Positions 6,315-10,111 of a DNA stretch of 10,111 nucleotides are shown piece after piece. The stretch is from an uncultured Terrimonas sp. (GTDB lineage Bacteria; Bacteroidota; Bacteroidia; Chitinophagales; Chitinophagaceae), in NCBI GenBank assembly GCA_946886925.1, contig CAMPJQ010000051.1:1-10111 (forward strand). Reading direction: 5' to 3'. Position 1 is the first letter of the stretch; every line of letters starts with the position of its first letter. The translations under genes and the position numbers were made by a program. Under the pieces are notes generated by a model. It did no database searches and was not told where the DNA came from. It was given only the letters and a program-made list of their open reading frames with translations.

Positions 6315-6905
6315 GTGCTTAAAATTGGCTTAACAGGAGGCATTGGATCAGGCAAAACCATGGTTGCCCGCATATTTGAATTACTGGGTATACCGGTATA
6401 TTATGCGGATACTGCTGCCAAAACCATTATGAATGAAGACGAATCCCTTAAAGCATTAATAACCCGGCATTTTGGTGAAGCTGCATATACAGATGGGGTG
6501 CTTAACCGGTCTTATATTTCATCTATAGTTTTTGAAGACAAGGAAAAGTTAGCTTTAATAAATTCACTGGTTCATCCGGCTACCATAAGGGCAGCGGAAA
6601 AATGGATGCAACAGCAGCAGGCAGCGTATGCAATTAAGGAAGCCGCATTGATCTTTGAAAGTGGCTCTCAGGAGGGGCTTGACCTGGTAATAGGCATATA
6701 TGCACCCAGGCATCTCCGTATTCACCGAACGATTCAGCGGGATACCATTAGCCGGGATGAAGTACTGAAGCGCATGAGCAACCAGATAAATGAAGAATTA
6801 AAAATGAAACTTTGTGATTTTGTGATATACAATGATGAGCAACGATTGTTAATACCACAGGTTATCGAATTGCATGAGCAATTGTTGTTAAGCAGTAGAA
6901 AATGA
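6315..6905 (+). CDS. coaE: Dephospho-CoA kinase, GTG start
   Basis: This 196-residue cytosolic enzyme phosphorylates the 3'-hydroxyl of dephospho-CoA with ATP, the last step of coenzyme A synthesis. The P-loop GGIGSGKT is at residues 8-15 directly after the start, and YYADTAA (29-35) carries the conserved Asp32. HPA (87-89) and KEAALIFESG (108-117) are typical CoaE core motifs. The lid region RDTISRDEVLKRMSNQI (142-158) and CDFVIYND (167-174) follow. The GTG at 6315 is the only usable start, since an in-frame stop lies at 6306 and MLKIGLTGGIGSGK is where this family begins. An ATG at 6310 is out of frame and stops after seven codons. It lies 34 nt past the yajC stem-loop, so it needs its own promoter or read-through; the T-tract gives a near -7 match GATTTTTG (6279-6286). 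Confidence 0.93.
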   Translation: MLKIGLTGGIGSGKTMVARIFELLGIPVYYADTAAKTIMNEDESLKALITRHFGEAAYTDGVLNRSYISSIVFEDKEKLALINSLVHPATIRAAEKWMQQQQAAYAIKEAALIFESGSQEGLDLVIGIYAPRHLRIHRTIQRDTISRDEVLKRMSNQINEELKMKLCDFVIYNDEQRLLIPQVIELHEQLLLSSRK

Positions 6906-6941
6906 TGTACGTATCCGTTTGAAAGTTGTGAGTGGTAAAAA

Positions 6942-7010
6942 GTGAATGCCCGCCGGATGGAACATCGTTCGAACGGGCAAAAGAGGTGAGATCTCACGTT
7001 TATCATTCAC
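6942..7010. repeat. Cluster of inverted repeats between convergent coaE and desulfurase genes
   Basis: Several inverted repeats crowd this 137-nt convergent gap. TGCCCG (6947-6952) pairs with CGGGCA (6974-6979), enclosing GAAC (6960-6963) with GTTC (6967-6970). A perfect 12-bp palindrome GTGAGATCTCAC lies at 6986-6997. GTGAATG (6942-6948) pairs with CATTCAC (7004-7010) outside both. On the minus strand the first hairpin is followed after a few bases by a T5 run (complement of 6937-6941), so it may terminate the desulfurase transcript. Confidence 0.5.
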
Positions 7011-7042
7011 AAGATGAGCGGCGAGTGCAGGGGAACCAGGCA

Positions 7043-8173
7043 TCAAATGAGCTCCTTTAGTTTTTCAACCACTATATCTACTTCCTCTTTTGTGTTATGC
7101 CTGCAGAATGAAAAACGAACTGCAACCCTGTTAGGATTATTATTAACGGAACGGATAACATGAGAACCCTGATCCGCGCCGCTCGTGCATGCACTGCCAC
7201 CGGATGCACATATGTTATTGATATCAAGATTAAACAAAAGCATTTCTGATTTTTCAGTTTTCGGCAAACTCACATTTAGCACGGTATATAAACTTTGCCC
7301 TGTAAAATCGCCATTAAATCCAACCCCTTTAATTTTCTTTTTTAACTGTTCGGCCATATACTGCTTAATAGACCTGATGAACTCGCTATCCGTTGCATAA
7401 GTGGCTGCAGCCAGCTCAAGCGCTTTTGCGAAGCCTACAATGCCATACAGGTTTTCTGTTCCGGCGCGCATACTTCTTTCCTGGCTTCCGCCATGTATAT
7501 AAGGATGTATGCTTACATTTTCATTGATATACAATAAACCAACGCCCTTGGGACCATGAAATTTATGAGCGGCTGCCGTAATAAAATGAACAGGCGTATG
7601 TCGCAGATCAATGGGATAATGCCCCACTGTTTGCACCGTGTCTGAATGAAAAATGGCCCCATACAGCTTACACATTTCTCCCACTGCCTGCAGGTTAAGC
7701 AGGTTACCTATTTCATTATTGGCATGCATAAGCGTAACTAAGGTTTTTTCTTCGCTGCCTGCAAGCAGTTGCTCCAGGTTATCCAGGTCAATATGACCGT
7801 TGGGTAGTAATTTAACAAAAGAAAGCTGCGCTTCACCGCGGTTCCGTAAATATTCTACTGTATGCAAAACAGCATGATGCTCAATAGGAGACGTGATTAT
7901 ACGTTTGCATCCCAGATCTCTTACAGAAGCGGTTATGGCTGTATTGGAACTTTCCGTTCCCCCGCTGGTAAAGAAAACTTCTGCGGGATGCGCATTGAGT
8001 ATTTTGGCAACAGATTTCCTGGCGGTTTCAATCGCAAGCCTGCTTTCCCTCCCGTAAGAATAAATAGATGAGGGATTACCGAACTTCTCAGTCATATAGG
8101 GCAACATAGCATCCAATACATCGGGAGCCAGGGCCGTAGTGGCGGCATTGTCAAAATATATTCTTTTTTGCAC
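7043..8173 (-). CDS. NifS/IscS-type cysteine desulfurase, GTG start
   Basis: This 376-residue PLP enzyme converts L-cysteine to alanine and passes the sulfur, as an enzyme persulfide, to Fe-S cluster scaffolds or tRNA-thiolation partners in the cytosol. Seen: IYFDNAATT (5-13), TSGGTESSNTAI (69-80), the paired His99/His100, HANNEIGN (150-157), SDTVQTVGH (177-185), the PLP lysine Lys204 in AAAHKFHGPKG, and the sulfur-accepting Cys329 in SGGSACTSG (324-332). RAGTENLYGIVGFAKA is also standard. Length suits the NifS-like subgroup; it is shorter than E. coli IscS (404). The start is GTG; an in-frame stop five codons upstream and the N-terminal DNAATT motif leave no alternative. Cys357 in RFSFCRHNT sits where family members usually have Gly or Ser. 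It lies 57 nt behind the mutase gene and is probably co-transcribed with it. No iscU or suf gene is in the window. Confidence 0.93.
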   Translation of the reverse strand: MQKRIYFDNAATTALAPDVLDAMLPYMTEKFGNPSSIYSYGRESRLAIETARKSVAKILNAHPAEVFFTSGGTESSNTAITASVRDLGCKRIITSPIEHHAVLHTVEYLRNRGEAQLSFVKLLPNGHIDLDNLEQLLAGSEEKTLVTLMHANNEIGNLLNLQAVGEMCKLYGAIFHSDTVQTVGHYPIDLRHTPVHFITAAAHKFHGPKGVGLLYINENVSIHPYIHGGSQERSMRAGTENLYGIVGFAKALELAAATYATDSEFIRSIKQYMAEQLKKKIKGVGFNGDFTGQSLYTVLNVSLPKTEKSEMLLFNLDINNICASGGSACTSGADQGSHVIRSVNNNPNRVAVRFSFCRHNTKEEVDIVVEKLKELI

Positions 8174-8230
8174 GAAATTTAAACTTTATCCTCAAACTCG
8201 CAGTCAACAAAAAATTAAAAAACAGCAGTA

Positions 8231-9616
8231 CTATTTCAATTCCCTGATATCCTGCATTAAGCGCAGTGCTATATTATTTGCGGTAGACTCAAAATTACTT
8301 TCAGCATAAATGCGGATAATTGGTTCCGTATTACTGGTACGCAGGTGTACCCAATCGTTATCAAACTCAATTTTTAAACCATCTTCGGTATTAACGGGAT
8401 GACTTTTATATTTGGTTTTGATTTTTTCAAACACTTGTTTTACATCTACTCCATTCTCCAGTTCCAGTTTGTTTTTACTGATAAAATAATCAGGGTAGGT
8501 GCGCCTTAACTGTTTGATGCTTTTTTGCGTTTTGGCCAGATGGGTGAGAAATAGAGCTATCCCTACCAGCGCGTCGCGTCCATAATGTAAAGCGGGCAAT
8601 ATAATACCACCATTGCCTTCGCCGCCTATCACAGCATTTACTTCTTTCATGCGGTTCACCACATTTACTTCGCCCACCGCGCTGGGGTAGTATTGTCCCC
8701 CATGTTTTAAAGTAATATCTTTTAAGGCACGGGTAGAAGACATATTGCTTACTGTATTACCGGGCTGCCTGCTTAACACGTAATCGGCAACGGCAACCAG
8801 TGTATATTCTTCTCCAAACATGCTGCCATCTTCACATACAAAGCAAAGCCGGTCAACATCGGGGTCAACGGCAATACCCATATCGGCCCCGCTCTTGCGG
8901 ACCATATTGCTTAACTCCCCCAGGTTTTCGGGAAGCGGCTCGGGGTTATGAGCAAACCTGCCATTGATCTCCCCGTTTATTACTGTAATATCCTTAGCCT
9001 GTACACCCAAAGCATGCAATAGCTCAGGAACAAATAGGGCGCCCGTGCTGTTTACGGCATCTACAATAATTTTAAATTTTCTGGTTTTGATGGCTGCTAT
9101 ATCAACCAGGCTAAGAGAAGTAATAGCTTCTAAATGTTTGTTAAGATACGAATCATCTTCCTTTACCGTACCCAGCTTATCAACCGGAACGAACGTAAAA
9201 TCTTCTGCGGCAGCAATCTCCAGTACCTCTTTCCCATCCTGTGCCGAAATGAATTCTCCTTTACTGTTCAGCAATTTTAAAGCATTCCACTCTTTGGGGT
9301 TGTGGCTTGCAGTTAAAATAATACCCCCACCGGCCTGTTCCATCACTACCGCAACTTCTACAGTGGGCGTTGTACTTAAACCCAGGTCAACTACATCTAT
9401 TCCCAGGGCATTAAGTGTGCTTACAACAATGTTTTGTATCAATGGCCCGCTTATCCTTCCGTCTCTTCCAATAACTACTTTTTTATTACCGGTTTTTGCA
9501 ATCAGCCAGCTTCCATAAGCTGCTGTAAATTTTACTACGTCCAATGGTGAAAGTGTTTCTCCGGGGTTCCCCCCTATGGTGCCCCGGATTCCGGATATGC
9601 TCTTAATCAATGCCAC
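8231..9616 (-). CDS. glmM: Phosphohexomutase, GlmM-type phosphoglucosamine mutase, GTG start
   Basis: This 461-residue cytosolic alpha-D-phosphohexomutase most likely interconverts glucosamine-6- and glucosamine-1-phosphate, feeding UDP-GlcNAc, peptidoglycan and LPS. All four family sites are present: the phosphoserine loop TASHNP (102-107, Ser104), the metal loop DPDVDR (251-256), the sugar-binding loop GEGNGG (332-337), and the phosphate-binding loop RTSNTEP (426-432). The N-terminal SISGIRGTIGG (6-16) is also typical. E. coli GlmM is 445 residues. The sugar loop differs from the GEMSGH I recall for proteobacterial GlmM, so phosphomannomutase or phosphoglucomutase activity cannot be excluded; proteins like this in Bacteroidota are usually annotated GlmM. 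The start is GTG, since no in-frame ATG or TTG precedes it before a stop. A consensus -7 box lies 22 nt upstream. It leads the desulfurase gene. Confidence 0.85.
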   Translation of the reverse strand: MALIKSISGIRGTIGGNPGETLSPLDVVKFTAAYGSWLIAKTGNKKVVIGRDGRISGPLIQNIVVSTLNALGIDVVDLGLSTTPTVEVAVVMEQAGGGIILTASHNPKEWNALKLLNSKGEFISAQDGKEVLEIAAAEDFTFVPVDKLGTVKEDDSYLNKHLEAITSLSLVDIAAIKTRKFKIIVDAVNSTGALFVPELLHALGVQAKDITVINGEINGRFAHNPEPLPENLGELSNMVRKSGADMGIAVDPDVDRLCFVCEDGSMFGEEYTLVAVADYVLSRQPGNTVSNMSSTRALKDITLKHGGQYYPSAVGEVNVVNRMKEVNAVIGGEGNGGIILPALHYGRDALVGIALFLTHLAKTQKSIKQLRRTYPDYFISKNKLELENGVDVKQVFEKIKTKYKSHPVNTEDGLKIEFDNDWVHLRTSNTEPIIRIYAESNFESTANNIALRLMQDIRELK

Positions 9617-9638
9617 GGTACTAATTATTTTATGGATG

Positions 9639-9646
9639 CAAACTTA
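9639..9646 (-). promoter_or_regulatory. -7 promoter box of glmM
   Basis: On the minus strand this reads TAAGTTTG, an exact TAnnTTTG match, 22 nt before the GTG start. That distance agrees with the other promoters and supports the GTG. The region upstream is AT-rich, without an obvious TTTG -33 element. Confidence 0.65.
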
Positions 9647-9830
9647 GTTTAAATTTTTAAATCGCCTGCCTGTAATAAGTCGGGAAAGCATATGAATCTA
9701 CCCTGTATTTATATCTTATTCCACGCTTATCAGTATCTGCCCGGCTTCCCCGACACAATTTTGAAGCAGGAATTATAACGGCCATTGCAAGTAAACCCAT
9801 CCTAAATGAGCCGGGTTGTAAAAGTATAAT

Positions 9831-9838
9831 TACATTTG
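9831..9838 (+). promoter_or_regulatory. -7 promoter box upstream of the small ORF and PAP2 gene
   Basis: TACATTTG is an exact TAnnTTTG match. It is 21 nt before the ATG at 9860 but 128 nt before the PAP2 ATG at 9967. No TTTG stands 19-21 nt upstream; a TTG at 9816-9818 is too close. Confidence 0.55.
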
Positions 9839-9859
9839 CCTAAACAATTCATCCTATTC

Positions 9860-9970
9860 ATGCCGGGCAACCGTAGGTTCTTCACAATTAATCATACATC
9901 TGTTTATTTGGTAAAACCCCACAGTATAGCTATAACAGCGCTGCTTCATACTAAATTTTCATTAGCATGA
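9860..9970 (+). CDS. Possible 36-codon leader ORF overlapping the PAP2 start
   Basis: An ATG at 9860 opens a 36-residue frame (MPGNRRFFTINHTS... ending HTKFSLA) whose TGA at 9968-9970 overlaps the next gene's ATG as ATGA. It has no recognisable domain, no signal peptide and no clear membrane helix; the N-terminus is basic and the centre mildly hydrophobic. The case for it is positional: it is the first ATG after a consensus -7 box, at the same 21-24 nt spacing as proven genes nearby, and it is arranged for translational coupling. It may equally be a chance ORF in a leader. Confidence 0.25.
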   Translation: MPGNRRFFTINHTSVYLVKPHSIAITALLHTKFSLA

Positions 9971-10111
9971 ACAATCTGATCCGGTATGATATTGAATTAT
10001 TTTTCAAGATAAACAGGCAATGGCACAATTCCTTTTTAGACTGGCTTTTACCTTTGTTAAGAAACCAGTTCTTCTGGTCGCCCCTATACCTGTTCACCCT
10101 TGTTTTTATAC
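9967..10111 (+). CDS. PAP2-family phosphatase, 5' part only (runs off the right edge)
   Basis: Only the first 48 codons are in the window. The sequence (MNNLIRYDIELFFKINRQWH, then NSFLDWLLPLLRNQFFWSPL, then YLFTLVFI) matches the usual N-terminus of bacterial membrane PAP2 phosphatases: a short amphipathic helix with an ELFFKIN-type motif, FLDWLLPLLRN, a W-x-P-L-Y turn, then the first transmembrane helix. Members dephosphorylate lipid phosphates such as undecaprenyl diphosphate, or phosphatidylglycerol phosphate, on the outer face of the inner membrane. The catalytic motifs (KxxxxxxRP, PSGH, SRxxxxxHxxxD) lie beyond the edge, so activity cannot be checked. ATG 9967 is the first start in frame, since a stop lies 15 nt upstream. 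The stop of a possible 36-codon ORF overlaps it. Confidence 0.75.
   Translation, partial: MNNLIRYDIELFFKINRQWHNSFLDWLLPLLRNQFFWSPLYLFTLVFI

Larger units (their letters stand above)
9617..9966. other. Divergent intergenic region between glmM and the PAP2 gene
   Basis: This 350-nt gap holds the glmM promoter at its left end and a consensus -7 box at 9831-9838 on the plus strand, with a possible 36-codon ORF after it. Between them (about 9647-9830) I see no gene and no tRNA or other known RNA. The only structure noticed there is an imperfect 11-bp inverted repeat, GTCGGGAAAGC (9679-9689) with GCTTCCCCGAC (9744-9754), one mismatch, 54-nt loop. Confidence 0.6.

Noticed and set aside
6310..6333. 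ATG at 6310 as the coaE start, or a 2-nt frameshift in coaE
   Set aside because: The frame stops after seven codons, and the GTG at 6315 places MLKIGLTGGIGSGK exactly where CoaE proteins begin, so no frameshift is needed.
8964..9518. 184-codon plus-strand ORF opposite glmM
   Set aside because: It is an antisense shadow of a strongly conserved gene, with no recognisable domain and a low-complexity Ser/Thr/Leu composition.
1..10111. A defence system, mobile element, CRISPR array or biosynthetic cluster
   Set aside because: All intact genes are recognisable housekeeping genes with even composition; no transposase, integrase, repeat-spacer array or unknown multi-gene cassette was found.

Overview
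The window looks like ordinary chromosomal core genome from a Bacteroidota bacterium, probably Chitinophagaceae (family-level placement is an inference). Three observations support this. Start-proximal promoters match the Bacteroidota -7 box TAnnTTTG. Gene starts lack Shine-Dalgarno sequences. The gene content is characteristic: a long NusB, a DUF1573 lipoprotein, YajC, and a GlmM-type mutase with a GEGNGG loop. Base composition is moderately AT-rich and even, and I see no mobile element, phage gene, CRISPR array, tRNA or rRNA.

Layout. Positions 1-628 (minus) hold the N-terminal 209 codons of a serine beta-lactamase-family lipoprotein. It diverges from serA (702-1940, plus), an E. coli-type phosphoglycerate dehydrogenase with a C-terminal ACT domain. 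serA converges on the chaperonin operon groS-groL (4149 to 2146, minus), which ends at two tandem hairpins. Divergent from groS is a plus-strand cluster: nusB (4425), a DUF1573 lipoprotein (5419), yajC (5892), a strong intrinsic terminator (6249-6290), then coaE (6315). coaE converges on a minus-strand pair, glmM-type mutase (9616 to 8231) followed by a NifS/IscS-type cysteine desulfurase (8173 to 7043). At the right edge a PAP2-family phosphatase begins on the plus strand (9967) and runs off the window.

Functionally this is housekeeping: serine synthesis, protein folding, transcription antitermination, the Sec accessory subunit YajC, the last step of CoA synthesis, amino-sugar supply for the cell wall, and sulfur mobilisation for Fe-S clusters and thio-modifications. 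I found no novel multi-gene system.

The interesting signals are regulatory. A perfect 9-N9-9 inverted repeat sits at the predicted groS transcription start; it has CIRCE geometry but not CIRCE sequence. Five predicted promoters show a nearly constant 21-24 nt gap from the -7 box to the first start codon, and groS is the outlier at 56 nt. That spacing rule in turn points to a possible 36-codon ORF whose stop overlaps the PAP2 start as ATGA. A REP-like hairpin lies just upstream of the nusB promoter, four CAAATT repeats sit in the groS-groL spacer, and three consecutive genes start with GTG.
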